A DNA stretch of 64,000 nt from Oligoflexia bacterium (GCA_023701205.1 JAMPXJ010000008.1:62001-126000), one strand, 5' to 3'; shown: positions 17,422-26,489, counted from the stretch's first letter. The notes: generated by a model from the letters alone, not told the origin. Made by a program: numbers and translations.

Positions 17422-17841
17422 TGAACTCCCCTTCTTGAAGCTTTTCGGTGCGCCTGGGGATAAACTGAAATCCAAATTTCCACCAATTAACGGTGAATTA
17501 GGGCTCCGAGAGCGCTCCACCAGCCTGGCTTCGTAAAGCCCTCCTGAACGCAATTGAGCCCTCTTCCTCGGGCTTTGAGCCGGGTCACCGGTGACACAAT
17601 CGACGGCTTTTGAGGAAAAACCGATAATCAAGGCGTGCCGACGGGCGATCAGGCGCCGGCCTTGTCCCATACGCTGTCGGGACGACAGTGAATTTCACCA
17701 ATTATTACATCCAGCCCTGAGCCACCCGAGCCTTCACGGTCCTGCGTATCCCGGGACACAACTATTCCTCCGAGTATTTTAATCGGACAATGAAAGAAGC
17801 TGTCCGCATTGGGGTGGGGGCAGCGTGGGGGACGTAGTCAA
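17422..17841. promoter_or_regulatory. Divergent control region between kinase and pseudopilin operon
   Basis: No gene is seen in these 420 bases. The region is comparatively AT-rich in places and has several symmetric sites. They are the palindrome GTCACC-GGTGAC (17584-17595), CTGTCG-GGA-CGACAG (17674-17688), GTGAA-T-TTCAC (17688-17698) and the 9-mer CACCAATTA twice (17481-17489 and 17696-17704). One copy lies near each gene. A weak promoter-like pair (GGGACA, 16 bp, TATTTT) precedes the pseudopilin gene. Shared regulation of both genes is inference. Confidence 0.4.
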
Positions 17842-20800
17842 ATGGGTAGGGAACGCTCGAGGGGCTCCTCGACGATCATAGCGCTCTTGATCATCAGCGC
17901 GGTGGCGTTGACCGTCACGCTGAACATGACCGACTTCGTCACCTCGCACAACCGCCTCAACCAACGTTCCGAATCCGGATTTTCCAAGGACCTCGTCCTG
18001 CGAAGCGCGCTCGCCTATACTAAATATGCCCTGAAGAATCGCTGGTGCATGACCGAGGTCTGGGTCCAGGACCCCTCCTGCGCGACGAACCTCACTTTCG
18101 CGCTGGGCCATCCGCGCGCGCTGGAGCGGCTTCTGCTTACCGAGGACGAGATCGTCAAGATCCGGATGATCGCGGGCAGCGAGCTTTTTCCCAACCCCCT
18201 CGCCTCGATTCCGCAGCTCTATCTGGAGTCAGTCGAACAGACCGTCACGACCAGCTCCTTCAAGACCCTGGACTTCACGAGCAGTAACGGCGGGCTGGGC
18301 CAGTTCCACCCACTCGTCACGATCACGGAGGGGCTGACTCGCGCGAGCATCAAAGCGCTCACCTTCCGGCTTGACCGGATCGTCAACAACCGGAACCCTG
18401 ATCCCACAAACTGGGTACGGGTCAAGATCCGCGTCACGGCGGATGGCTCCTCCTTTGTCGAGGAAACCATCCTCCTTTCGGCCATGGAAGTGGGCAATTA
18501 CGCGCTACTGATGAACGGCGGTATGAACCTGAGCGGAAAGCCGGCGATGGGAGCCCATTTCGATGTCGCTCCGTCGGCCTCCGGGCGGGCGGGGGCAGGA
18601 CTCCACTTCCTGAGCCCCGTCTTCCTCAACGGGAACCTCATCTTGCCGGATCCCGCCGCCACCAGCTTCACGAACGTGACTTTTCACGACAAGGTGACGC
18701 TGGCCACTCTCCCGCTCGCGGAGGGCGTGACTATCCCCGAGGCGGCCGCGCTCGCCACACGTTCTGACCTCACGCCCTACGCTCCGGAAACCTATGGCAG
18801 CCTGGGCAAGTCCACTTACACGGACATCAAGAATATCGGAGGGCTCCTTCGGGGGATCCAGCTGCAATCCTCCGAGGACTGGGGCGCGTTCTTCCTCTTC
18901 GATTCACGGGCAGCCGGCGCCGATCCCGCGCTGCTTCGCAAGAACATGGATCGCTGCATCCTTCGCAACGAGATCCTGGCCGATCTTTCACTCACGAACG
19001 ATTCCGAATTCATCATCCGAAAAACGACCACTGAATACACCCAGAATGCGGAGAGCCAGACACTCGACTATCTTCTCGGGCTCTCGCACGGGAACAACTT
19101 CTACGCGGCCTCGAAAGTCCTGCCCAAGATCATCTCCCAGTCCGGTGAACTCCTGGTCGGCGACAATCCCCCCGAGCTCAAGCAGACCAGTTCCCTTTAC
19201 ACCCGCCCCGTTCTCGGGATCACGATCGACGTGGGCTCGGGACTTCACCTAGAATCCTGGCTGACCCGCGAGTCCACTCTCACGATTCCGCTTTACGCTT
19301 TCAACCCCGACCTGCTCGACACCATGGAAGAGACGATGAAGACCGCGATCAAGAACCGCGAGGCCGCCGAGTCCAACCTCGACTCCTCCAAGTCCTATCT
19401 CGACAAGAAAAAGAAGGAATACGACGCGGCCTTGCTTGCCTACAATGCCGCGAAGACCGCGTCCGAAAGCTCCTCGACCACGCTGGCACAGGCCAAAGCG
19501 GCCTACGACGCCGCGCTGGCCTCCCTGTCAGGAGCGGAGACCTCGCTTACTTCAGCCCAGGAGTCCTTGACCACGGCAAAGTCAGCCTACGATGCGGCAA
19601 ACAAGGCATTGGTCACCGCGAAGTCCGAATACGATCTCGCCCTCGCCGATTACAAGGACGCCCAGGATGCCGTAACCGCCGCGACGACGGCCGACACGGC
19701 CGCCCAAACCAGTCTGGCGACGGCGCAATCCGATCTCGAAGCCGCTGAGGCCCTGTTGGCGAAAGCCAAGAACGATGCGCAGAAGGCGACGGCCCAGGCA
19801 GATGTGGACGCCGCCCTCGCCTTGGTCGCGGAGGCCACCGCCCAGCTTGAAGCCGCGAAGCTCGCCTACAACGAAGCCTTGGACAAGGCAACGGCAACCA
19901 GCGCGGCCAAGACGGAAGCAGAAGCCCTGCTCACCATCGCCGACACGGACCTTAAATCCGCGCTCTCGGATCTGAACGCGGCCGAGCTCCTCGTCCAGAA
20001 ATGGCAAACGGCCGTTCTGGAAGCCCAGTCCCTCGTCAAGAGCGCGGCGGCCGCGCTCGCGACGGCCGAAAGTGACATCGCCACCAAGGACAGCTTGCTG
20101 GCGGCGGCGAAAAAGACCCTCGATAATGCCAAAGCGGCCCTGGATCTCGCCCAAAAGGACTACAACGCCAAGCTCACCACCTACACCGCCGCAGCCAAGG
20201 CCGCGACCGAGGCCACAACCGCGTACAATGCGGCACTCAGCGCCCAGAACAAGTATCCGGTGATGAAGATCAGTACCGCGAGCGTCCGGCTGGACCAGGT
20301 GCAGTTCAAGATCCAGATCGACAACGCGGGAAATATGCCTGGGGATTTCAGCATCGACCTCTATGCCTGCGAGATCGGGACCGACAAATACTGCAAGAAC
20401 AGACGCATTGTCGATGGCGTGAATGTCGGCGTGAACTACACCAAGCCCCATGTGGCCCAGTTCGTCCTGGACGGCCCTGCCTACGATCGGAAGGTCCTTC
20501 CCAAATATCCCTACAGCGCGGATTATTGGTCAGACCTCGCGGGCGGCGCGGTGCCCTCCTCCGGTCTGCCCGATTCCATGGATCCGGCCGTGCTCGATGC
20601 CTCCTGCTTCGGAACTTCGTCGTCCGCCCTGGCGGATGCCGGCTCGTCGAGTCCGCTGAACCTGAACATGCTGTCGCCCTCCTTCCGCTTCGGGGGCTTC
20701 AAAGCCGACTACCTGAAGGGCGCCAAGGTCTCCTGGGACTTCGCTCCGCTCAGCACGGACCTCAACTTCACAGACGTGACCGATCAGGATTTCCATATCT

Positions 20801-21318
20801 ACGGGATCGTGCCCCGCTGCGTAGTGAAACCCACGGCGAAGTTCGTTGCGGGCTTCCTCGTCTGCGGCAAGTTCGTGATCGAGCCCCGCACCACCCCGCT
20901 GCGGATCGTGGGTTCGGTGCTCACGGGCGAGGTCACGATCGATCCTTCCGCCATTCAGGCCGGTATCCGCTGGTCGACGATCTATGAGCCTGAAGGGCTC
21001 GCGGGCCTCCACGAGAAGCGCATCCTGCACAGCGGGCTCTTCGACTCCGTCGGTGTCGAGATCCCGTGCGGCACCCTGATCGCGGGCGCGGACGCGTTGA
21101 ACAATCCCATCTGGAATCCGCGCCCCAATCTCGAAACGCGCGCGGCGCTCATCCGCTGCTCCCCTCTCGCGCTCCGGGAGCGCGCGGATCCGTTCACCTG
21201 GAACTCCGTGGATCCGCTCTGCGGCCTGGTCGACGAGACGGCAACCGTGACGACGTGCAAAATCCGCCGTCCCATGAGTTTCCGGGAAATCTCCCTGGGC
21301 AAGCGGGAGTCATTATGA
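17842..21318 (+). CDS. Large GspK/PilX-like pseudopilin with a ~310-residue Ala-rich coiled coil
   Basis: The 1158-residue protein begins with a short basic leader ending in Gly (RERSRG), then a hydrophobic helix (STIIALLIISAVALTV). This resembles a prepilin signal that, as in GspK, lacks Glu at +5. Residues 30-490 are predicted beta-rich or globular. Residues about 495-803 are an almost continuous Ala-rich heptad helix with recurring AxxxYDAA and AxAxLxxAK units. Residues 804-1158 return to a globular Cys-containing region. Similar leaders occur in tip or minor pseudopilins of type II secretion and type IV pili. The long coiled coil inside the protein is unusual. ATG 17842 is chosen because it places the basic leader directly before the helix. 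The stop overlaps the next ATG. Confidence 0.65.
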   Translation: MGRERSRGSSTIIALLIISAVALTVTLNMTDFVTSHNRLNQRSESGFSKDLVLRSALAYTKYALKNRWCMTEVWVQDPSCATNLTFALGHPRALERLLLTEDEIVKIRMIAGSELFPNPLASIPQLYLESVEQTVTTSSFKTLDFTSSNGGLGQFHPLVTITEGLTRASIKALTFRLDRIVNNRNPDPTNWVRVKIRVTADGSSFVEETILLSAMEVGNYALLMNGGMNLSGKPAMGAHFDVAPSASGRAGAGLHFLSPVFLNGNLILPDPAATSFTNVTFHDKVTLATLPLAEGVTIPEAAALATRSDLTPYAPETYGSLGKSTYTDIKNIGGLLRGIQLQSSEDWGAFFLFDSRAAGADPALLRKNMDRCILRNEILADLSLTNDSEFIIRKTTTEYTQNAESQTLDYLLGLSHGNNFYAASKVLPKIISQSGELLVGDNPPELKQTSSLYTRPVLGITIDVGSGLHLESWLTRESTLTIPLYAFNPDLLDTMEETMKTAIKNREAAESNLDSSKSYLDKKKKEYDAALLAYNAAKTASESSSTTLAQAKAAYDAALASLSGAETSLTSAQESLTTAKSAYDAANKALVTAKSEYDLALADYKDAQDAVTAATTADTAAQTSLATAQSDLEAAEALLAKAKNDAQKATAQADVDAALALVAEATAQLEAAKLAYNEALDKATATSAAKTEAEALLTIADTDLKSALSDLNAAELLVQKWQTAVLEAQSLVKSAAAALATAESDIATKDSLLAAAKKTLDNAKAALDLAQKDYNAKLTTYTAAAKAATEATTAYNAALSAQNKYPVMKISTASVRLDQVQFKIQIDNAGNMPGDFSIDLYACEIGTDKYCKNRRIVDGVNVGVNYTKPHVAQFVLDGPAYDRKVLPKYPYSADYWSDLAGGAVPSSGLPDSMDPAVLDASCFGTSSSALADAGSSSPLNLNMLSPSFRFGGFKADYLKGAKVSWDFAPLSTDLNFTDVTDQDFHIYGIVPRCVVKPTAKFVAGFLVCGKFVIEPRTTPLRIVGSVLTGEVTIDPSAIQAGIRWSTIYEPEGLAGLHEKRILHSGLFDSVGVEIPCGTLIAGADALNNPIWNPRPNLETRAALIRCSPLALRERADPFTWNSVDPLCGLVDETATVTTCKIRRPMSFREISLGKRESL

Positions 21319-21767
21319 AGCGCGAAGACGGACTGACTCTCATCGAGCTCATGATCTCCGCGGGACTGATCATCATCGTCGCGCTTGGCGTGGCCACCTC
21401 CTTCACCTACGCGCGAAAGAGCTCCGTCACCGTGGGCGCGCAACGCCAATCGAGCGACGTGGGAATGGGTATCCTTCAGCAGACCACGGACGCCTTCACC
21501 AAGTACCAGGTGAATTTCAACGACACCGCCTCGATGAACGACTCGGGCGGGGTCTTTCCGATGAACGCGCCGCTGCCGATCGCCTTTTCCCGCGAGATCT
21601 ACTCGAGCGCCGAGGAGTGCCCGAGCTGCCCCGGTCGGATGGGCTTCGTGATCCAGCCGCTTTCGGGCTACCGGGGCATGTATCGCGCGACGATCCGGAT
21701 CCAGAACACCGACTCGACGGACAAGTCGCAGCGGGATCTCAACCTCGTGATCGGGGACATGGAATGA
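21315..21767 (+). CDS. Minor pseudopilin with N-methylation motif
   Basis: The 150-residue protein has a class III signal: basic leader KRED, Gly, then LTLIEL with the Glu at +5, followed by the hydrophobic helix MISAGLIIIVALGVATSF. The residue after the cleavage Gly is Leu rather than Phe or Met. The remaining globular part contains a CPSC pair near residue 103. Prepilin peptidase would cleave it and it should assemble with the neighbouring pseudopilins. It overlaps both neighbours (ATGA at each junction), so the three genes are co-translated. Assignment to a particular class (GspH, GspI, PilV) is not possible by eye. Confidence 0.78.
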   Translation: MKREDGLTLIELMISAGLIIIVALGVATSFTYARKSSVTVGAQRQSSDVGMGILQQTTDAFTKYQVNFNDTASMNDSGGVFPMNAPLPIAFSREIYSSAEECPSCPGRMGFVIQPLSGYRGMYRATIRIQNTDSTDKSQRDLNLVIGDME

Positions 21768-22705
21768 GGGCGAACCACGGCTTCACTCTCATCGAGATCC
21801 TGATAGCGGTATCGATCTTCGTCATCCTGATGGTGGCGATCTTCACGTTGCTTCAGAACACCCAGATCGCCGCCGACAGAACCATGGTGTATCTGGATCG
21901 CCAGGCGAACTTGAGTCTGATGATCCAGGTCCTCAAGCGGGACGGGCTCGGCTCGGCCTTGTCCTTCGGGAACATTAAGGGCACGGACGACTCCGGACGA
22001 CTCTTTTTCGAGCATAATCCGAGCTGCATCGCCGATTGCGAACGCAAGCTCACGCTGTCCTCCGACAAAGGATCGTTCGTCTTCATCACCACGGGCTTCG
22101 GCAAGTCACCCGCAGTCCCCTATGATCCGCCAAAGGCCTACGTCATCGGGGAACCCTCCGTCATCGATGACCAGGGAACTCTGACGTTCCAGTCTTTGAA
22201 CAAGGACGGCTACTTCGACGGGATCGCGCCCGGCTACTGGACGCAAGGGAATCTCATTGCCCTTTACAGTCCCAATCCGGTGAATGCTTACGACTCCACA
22301 GGCGTCGTCGACCTCTCGGTGCCCGCCCGCCCGCTGGCCTACCTGGGTTACGTCAACGGTGACCGGCTCTCGCAGGCGATTCCCGCCGATTTCGTCACGG
22401 TGGATCCCTCCGGCAACGCGATTCCGAATGAGGATGTTTTCTTCCGACGTCTTACCGGCGTGGGCGGGGGGACCGTCCTGCCGCTCGCGCAGCCTGTTCA
22501 GGCGGTGAAGTACGCGCTCGTGCCGCGTACGCCCGGCGGTGGCTTCAATCTCGTGCGGAGCCTCTGGACGGCCGCAGACGGCGGTGGCTTCTCGCAGACT
22601 TCGGTTACCCTCGAAGGAGTTGCCTCCGTCACGTTCAAGCGCCCCACGATCGCGCAAACCGAGTTCGCCTTCGACATCAGGATGTCGCTGGTGAAGATGA
22701 ATTAG
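21764..22705 (+). CDS. PilW/GspJ-like minor pseudopilin
   Basis: The 313-residue protein has a clear class III signal (RANHG then FTLIEILIAV, Glu at +5) and a hydrophobic helix to about residue 32. The long globular C-terminal part resembles PilW/GspJ in size. It contains an SCIADC cysteine pair near residue 85. Start ATG 21764 overlaps the previous stop. It likely sits with the other two pseudopilins in a tip complex. Which machine (pilus or secretion) they serve is not decided by this window, as no ATPase, platform or secretin gene is present. Confidence 0.78.
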   Translation: MRANHGFTLIEILIAVSIFVILMVAIFTLLQNTQIAADRTMVYLDRQANLSLMIQVLKRDGLGSALSFGNIKGTDDSGRLFFEHNPSCIADCERKLTLSSDKGSFVFITTGFGKSPAVPYDPPKAYVIGEPSVIDDQGTLTFQSLNKDGYFDGIAPGYWTQGNLIALYSPNPVNAYDSTGVVDLSVPARPLAYLGYVNGDRLSQAIPADFVTVDPSGNAIPNEDVFFRRLTGVGGGTVLPLAQPVQAVKYALVPRTPGGGFNLVRSLWTAADGGGFSQTSVTLEGVASVTFKRPTIAQTEFAFDIRMSLVKMN

Positions 22706-22724
22706 GCGAAAAGGAGGGAGCGAT

Positions 22725-24038
22725 ATGAGAGCCAAACCAAGAAAAAACCTGCTCGCGGCACTGGCACCCTTCCTGTCGCTGGCTTTCGCGGCTCTCCCGC
22801 TGCGCGCCGAGGAGATCGCCACCGCCAGCCGCGTCCAGTCCGTCACGAACGTGATCTCGGGCTTTGCTCCCATCACCGCCACCTCCGAGCTCACGACGAT
22901 GTTCAAGATCCAATGGCACTCCACCTGCTTCGGGACGAACAACCGTTTCGTCAAGAACCCGCTCTCCGTCAACGCCGATATCCAGATGCGCGTGAAGTTC
23001 AAGGGCTACGACACGGTTTACGTGATCACCTGCCCCGCCACGATCACCAATCCGGTCCTCGACGAGATCACCGCCGCTCCCCTTCCGCCCGGAACCTGCT
23101 CCGTCTCCAAAGGCACGGTCGACGCGGATAACAACTACACGGCCACCGCCTCGCTCGATCCTGCCAAGAGCCGTGCCCATCTCGTGACAGCGGTTTTCCC
23201 CATCCCCGAGATGGCGACAGTTTCCGTTGGCGCGGACGGCACCTATAACGCCGAGAAAAAATCCATTTCGACCATCGACTACATCCAGTTCGTGCAGCGC
23301 CTGCCCGCCATCGCTTCGGATCTGCCGGACGCCTACCCGGCGCTGGACAACGTCGAGCTGACCTCTTCCACGCGCTACTCGATGTCACCCAAGCGATCCG
23401 TGCTGCAGATCTGGTCCTCGTTCCCCGGCAAAGGGGGCAATACCTCGCTCTACGACTGGACGATTTCAGGCAAGACCGGCCTGCCGCCCGGGAACTACTG
23501 CGGTGGCTACTACTCTCCCCTCATGCTGTTTTTTGATGCGAAGCGCCCGCGCTTCTCGGGCACCAGCGGCTTTCCGCTGGCTCCTGGCAAGAAGATCTAC
23601 TGGCCCGAGGCCGGCGCGCCCGGCCACTTCCTCGCTCGCGTGGATCGCAAAGGCGAAACCGCGATCTCGCGGGCCGATCAGCTTTTCGGGCAAGGCGACG
23701 GGTTCCAGAACGGCTTCGACTCCCTCAAGCGGCTCGACTCGGATGGCAACGGCTTGATCGATGCGAAGGACGCCGAATTCGAGCGTCTGGTGCTTTGGCA
23801 GGACCGCAACTCCGACGGACAGTCGACTCCCGAGGAGGTCCAGTCGCTGCAAAAGGCCGGGGTCCTTTCGATCAATCTCAAGTATCACGACCCGGGAATG
23901 CTGAAATTCGGCGGACGCGCTCTGGTGCAAGGCGTGAGCGACTTCACCTTCGCCAAAGCCAAAGGTGCCAAGCGGATCAAAGGCGACGTACTCGACGTCT
24001 GGTTCAACGTCACGCCGGAATCGCTCGTCCAGAAATAA
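22725..24038 (+). CDS. Secreted protein with paired EF-hand calcium loops
   Basis: The 437-residue protein has a strong ribosome-binding site (AGGAGGG) and a signal peptide ending near LPLRAEE. Residues 30-320 are unassigned and contain four cysteines that could pair. At residues 338-349 (DSDGNGLIDAKD) and 360-371 (DRNSDGQSTPEE) are two canonical 12-residue EF-hand loops. They are preceded by DGFQNGFDSLKRL, a layout known from calcium-binding repeats of secreted bacterial proteins. It follows the three pseudopilin genes by 19 bp, so it could be the exported cargo or an adhesive tip protein. That role is inference. Confidence 0.7.
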   Translation: MRAKPRKNLLAALAPFLSLAFAALPLRAEEIATASRVQSVTNVISGFAPITATSELTTMFKIQWHSTCFGTNNRFVKNPLSVNADIQMRVKFKGYDTVYVITCPATITNPVLDEITAAPLPPGTCSVSKGTVDADNNYTATASLDPAKSRAHLVTAVFPIPEMATVSVGADGTYNAEKKSISTIDYIQFVQRLPAIASDLPDAYPALDNVELTSSTRYSMSPKRSVLQIWSSFPGKGGNTSLYDWTISGKTGLPPGNYCGGYYSPLMLFFDAKRPRFSGTSGFPLAPGKKIYWPEAGAPGHFLARVDRKGETAISRADQLFGQGDGFQNGFDSLKRLDSDGNGLIDAKDAEFERLVLWQDRNSDGQSTPEEVQSLQKAGVLSINLKYHDPGMLKFGGRALVQGVSDFTFAKAKGAKRIKGDVLDVWFNVTPESLVQK

Positions 24039-24079
24039 GCCTAAGCCCGCTCGGTTGAAGACGGGTCACAACGGACACA

Positions 24080-24107
24080 TTGTAACACCGCCTCGCTATG
24101 CAATAAT
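24080..24107 (+). promoter_or_regulatory. Candidate sigma-70-type promoter for the cytochrome/NapC pair
   Basis: TTGTAA and AATAAT are separated by 16 bp just upstream of the monohaem cytochrome gene. Each box is near consensus. The transcription start would fall only about 8 bases before the start codon, so the leader would be very short and no Shine-Dalgarno sequence is visible. The promoter call is tentative. Confidence 0.35.
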
Positions 24108-24121
24108 TCCAATTAACAGCT

Positions 24122-24478
24122 ATGCATCAAACATCACGTTTCCGGATCCTTCTGAGCTCCCTTGCCATCGCTTCGTTCCTGCTGGCCCTTCCGGCTGCCT
24201 TCGCGTCGGAGGTCGACGTCGACGCCGCCCAAGCCCAGGCCCGTCAGAACAATTGCCTCAAGTGCCACGGCCTGACCAAAGCGAAAGACGGCCCTTCCTT
24301 CAAGGAGGTCGCCGAAAAGTACCGCGGGAAGGCGAATGCGGAGGCGCGGCTCACCATTCACATCACGACCGGCGAGAAGGCCAAGTTCCCCGACGGGCAC
24401 GAGGAGGAGCACAAGATCATCAAGACGAAGGACAAGGAGGAGATCAGCAACCTCGTCCGCTGGATCCTCTCGCTGTGA
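24122..24478 (+). CDS. Small periplasmic monohaem c-type cytochrome without a usable axial Met
   Basis: The 118-residue protein has a signal peptide cleaved near AFASEV and one haem site, CLKCH, at residues 45-49. A C-terminal helix (KEEISNLVRWILSL) is typical of class I cytochromes. The only Met in the whole protein is the initiator, so the usual His-Met coordination is impossible. His residues in DGHEEEH (about 94-98) are candidates for the sixth ligand. It is likely an electron shuttle for the adjacent NapC/CymA-like protein, whose GTG start overlaps its stop (GTGA). Confidence 0.82.
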   Translation: MHQTSRFRILLSSLAIASFLLALPAAFASEVDVDAAQAQARQNNCLKCHGLTKAKDGPSFKEVAEKYRGKANAEARLTIHITTGEKAKFPDGHEEEHKIIKTKDKEEISNLVRWILSL

Positions 24479-25020
24479 AACCGAATCAATCCGCGCTGAC
24501 GAAGCTGATCCTCGCGGGAATGGCGCTCGGGGCGCTGCTTTTGGGCGGGGCACATAGCGCGCTCGAGGCGACCAATACGCAGCGCTTTTGCGCGAGCTGC
24601 CATGAGAGGGATGCCTCCTACAAGGAGTACCGGGCGTCACCGCATTTCAGCAACCGCAGCGGGGTGCGCGCCGGCTGTCCGGACTGCCACGTGCCCAGGC
24701 CCCTGGGCGCGAAGCTCGCGCGCAAGCTCGTGGCCGCGAGGGAGGTCTGGGCGCAGGTCACCGGCGCCATCGATACGCCCGAGAAATTCGAGGCCCGGCG
24801 CATGGAGATGGCCACGCGCGAGTGGGACCGCATGAAGGCTTCCAACTCGCGCGAGTGCCGCTCCTGCCACGTTTTCGAGGCGATGAGCGCGGAGACGCAG
24901 AAGCCGTCGGTCTTCAAGAAGCACGTGGATGCGGAGGCCGCGGGCAAGACCTGCATCGACTGCCACAAGGGCGTCGTGCACAACCTGCCCAAGGAATACC
25001 GCGACCCCGACGAGGAATAA
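24475..25020 (+). CDS. Tetrahaem NapC/NirT/CymA-family quinol dehydrogenase
   Basis: The 181-residue protein has an N-terminal membrane anchor (residues 9-28) and four CXXCH haem sites at 39, 68, 128 and 160 (CASCH, CPDCH, CRSCH, CIDCH). Length and haem spacing fit CymA (187 residues) and NapC. The family oxidises menaquinol and passes electrons to periplasmic partners. GTG 24475 is the start because it overlaps the upstream stop and precedes a normal anchor. With the menaquinone genes at 0.5-7 kb and the decaheme/porin operon at 28-31.5 kb, it is a natural entry point for a trans-envelope electron chain. Denitrification or NrfH-like roles remain possible. Confidence 0.85.
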   Translation: MKPNQSALTKLILAGMALGALLLGGAHSALEATNTQRFCASCHERDASYKEYRASPHFSNRSGVRAGCPDCHVPRPLGAKLARKLVAAREVWAQVTGAIDTPEKFEARRMEMATREWDRMKASNSRECRSCHVFEAMSAETQKPSVFKKHVDAEAAGKTCIDCHKGVVHNLPKEYRDPDEE

Positions 25021-25034
25021 GCGCGGGGAGAAAC

Positions 25035-26489
25035 CTACTTTTTCCCGAGCTCCGCCAGGAGCTTGGGGATGAACCCTTCGAAGCCGCCGTTCGAGAGCAC
25101 CGCCACCACGTCCCCCGCCCTTGTCTTGCGCGCCACCGCGGGCACGCCCTCGGATACCGAAGCCATGAGCGCGGCGTCCTTGCCGCAAGCGACGAGATCC
25201 ACGATCAGCTGCTCGCTCGAGAACTGGTTCGTGGCGTCGATCTTCGTCTGGTCATAAGGCTTGGCGATGAAAACGAGATCCGCCTCGCCGAAAGCCAGCG
25301 CGTACTCATTCTGGAAAACCTTGCGCCGCGAGGTCGCGCTCCGCGGCTCGAAGACCGAGATGAGCCGCCGGCCCGGGTACTTCATCCGAAGCGCCCGCAG
25401 CGTCTCCCGCACGGCCGTCGGATGGTGGGCGAAATCGTCGACGACGAGCACCCGGCCCACCTCGCCGCGCTCCTCTTGCCGGCGCTTCACGCCGCGAAAG
25501 CTCGCGAGCCCAGCCCGGATCCGCTCAGGCGCGATCGCCAGCCGCCGGCACTGGATCCATACGGCGAGCGCGTTGGAGACATTGTGGTTTCCCGGGACCG
25601 CGAGCGTGAGCTCGTCCACTGCCCGGCCGCCATCGAGCACCTCGAAGCGGATGAGTCCGTTCTCGGCCGAAATCTTGCCCGGCGTGTAGCGGACACCCGG
25701 GCCCGGTTGAACGCCGTAGGTGATCACTTCCACGGTCTGCTTCCATTGGGCTTTCGCCACGAGCTCGCGGATCGAAGCGTAATCAAAGCAGGCGATTAAC
25801 GCGCCTTCGCCACGGATCCGGCCCAGGAGCCCCTGGAACGCCTTCATCACCGCCGCGAAATCCGGGTAGATATCCGCGTGATCGTACTCGACCGAGGTGA
25901 GGATCACCTCGTCGGGCAGGTAATGGTTGAACTTGGGAACCTTGTCCCAGAACGCGGTATCGTACTCGTCGCCTTCGAGCACGAAGCAGCGCCCCTTTTC
26001 GAGCTTCGGGACGTTGAAGCTGTAAGGCAGGTCGAGCGACACTCCGCCGATGAAATAACCGGGATCCTGCCCTGCCTGTGCGAGCACATGCGCGAGCATG
26101 CTGGAAGTCGTGGTCTTGCCATGCGTTCCCGCCACCACCAGGTTGCGGGTCTCCGGGAGAATCAGCTTCTCCATCGCCTCAGGCAGCGAGGTGTAGGCGT
26201 AACCGCCGTCGATCGCCGCGCGCGCCTCGGGATTCGACGCGCCAATGACGTTGCCGATCACGACGAGATCCGGCCTCGCGGCCAGCCCCGTCAGATTCTC
26301 GGCGCGATACCCTTCAAAGAGGACGACGCCCGCCTGCCGCAGGATATCGCTCATCGGAGGGTAGACGTTCTGGTCGCTGCCGGTGACCTCGATCCCGCTC
26401 CGCTTCAGAAACGCGGCGAACGCCCCCATGAGCGTGCCGCAGATGCCGATGATGTGGACTTTCTTGAGGCTTTTCAAATCACGAAGCAT
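25035..26489 (-). CDS. mpl: UDP-N-acetylmuramate:L-Ala-gamma-D-Glu-meso-DAP ligase
   Basis: The 484-residue Mur-ligase family enzyme has an N-terminal VHIIGICGTLMGAFA nucleotide-binding segment, P-loop VAGTHGKTTTSSM and the central FVLEGDEYDTAFWDK. The NHNVSNALA and HHPTAVRETL segments are as in MurC/Mpl. The ICGTLMG variant and EGDEYDTAF point to Mpl rather than MurC. It ligates recycled muropeptide tripeptide to UDP-MurNAc in the cytoplasm. ATG 26489 starts just before the dinucleotide-type motif. It follows the serine hydrolase gene on the same strand, which could also act on cell-wall material. Confidence 0.88.
   Translation of the reverse strand: MLRDLKSLKKVHIIGICGTLMGAFAAFLKRSGIEVTGSDQNVYPPMSDILRQAGVVLFEGYRAENLTGLAARPDLVVIGNVIGASNPEARAAIDGGYAYTSLPEAMEKLILPETRNLVVAGTHGKTTTSSMLAHVLAQAGQDPGYFIGGVSLDLPYSFNVPKLEKGRCFVLEGDEYDTAFWDKVPKFNHYLPDEVILTSVEYDHADIYPDFAAVMKAFQGLLGRIRGEGALIACFDYASIRELVAKAQWKQTVEVITYGVQPGPGVRYTPGKISAENGLIRFEVLDGGRAVDELTLAVPGNHNVSNALAVWIQCRRLAIAPERIRAGLASFRGVKRRQEERGEVGRVLVVDDFAHHPTAVRETLRALRMKYPGRRLISVFEPRSATSRRKVFQNEYALAFGEADLVFIAKPYDQTKIDATNQFSSEQLIVDLVACGKDAALMASVSEGVPAVARKTRAGDVVAVLSNGGFEGFIPKLLAELGKK

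Noticed and set aside
17560..17700. A GEMM-type c-di-GMP riboswitch before the pseudopilin operon
   Set aside because: Such riboswitches often precede pilin genes, and some GGCGT/CCGGCC bits looked suggestive. The conserved core segments are not present on either strand.
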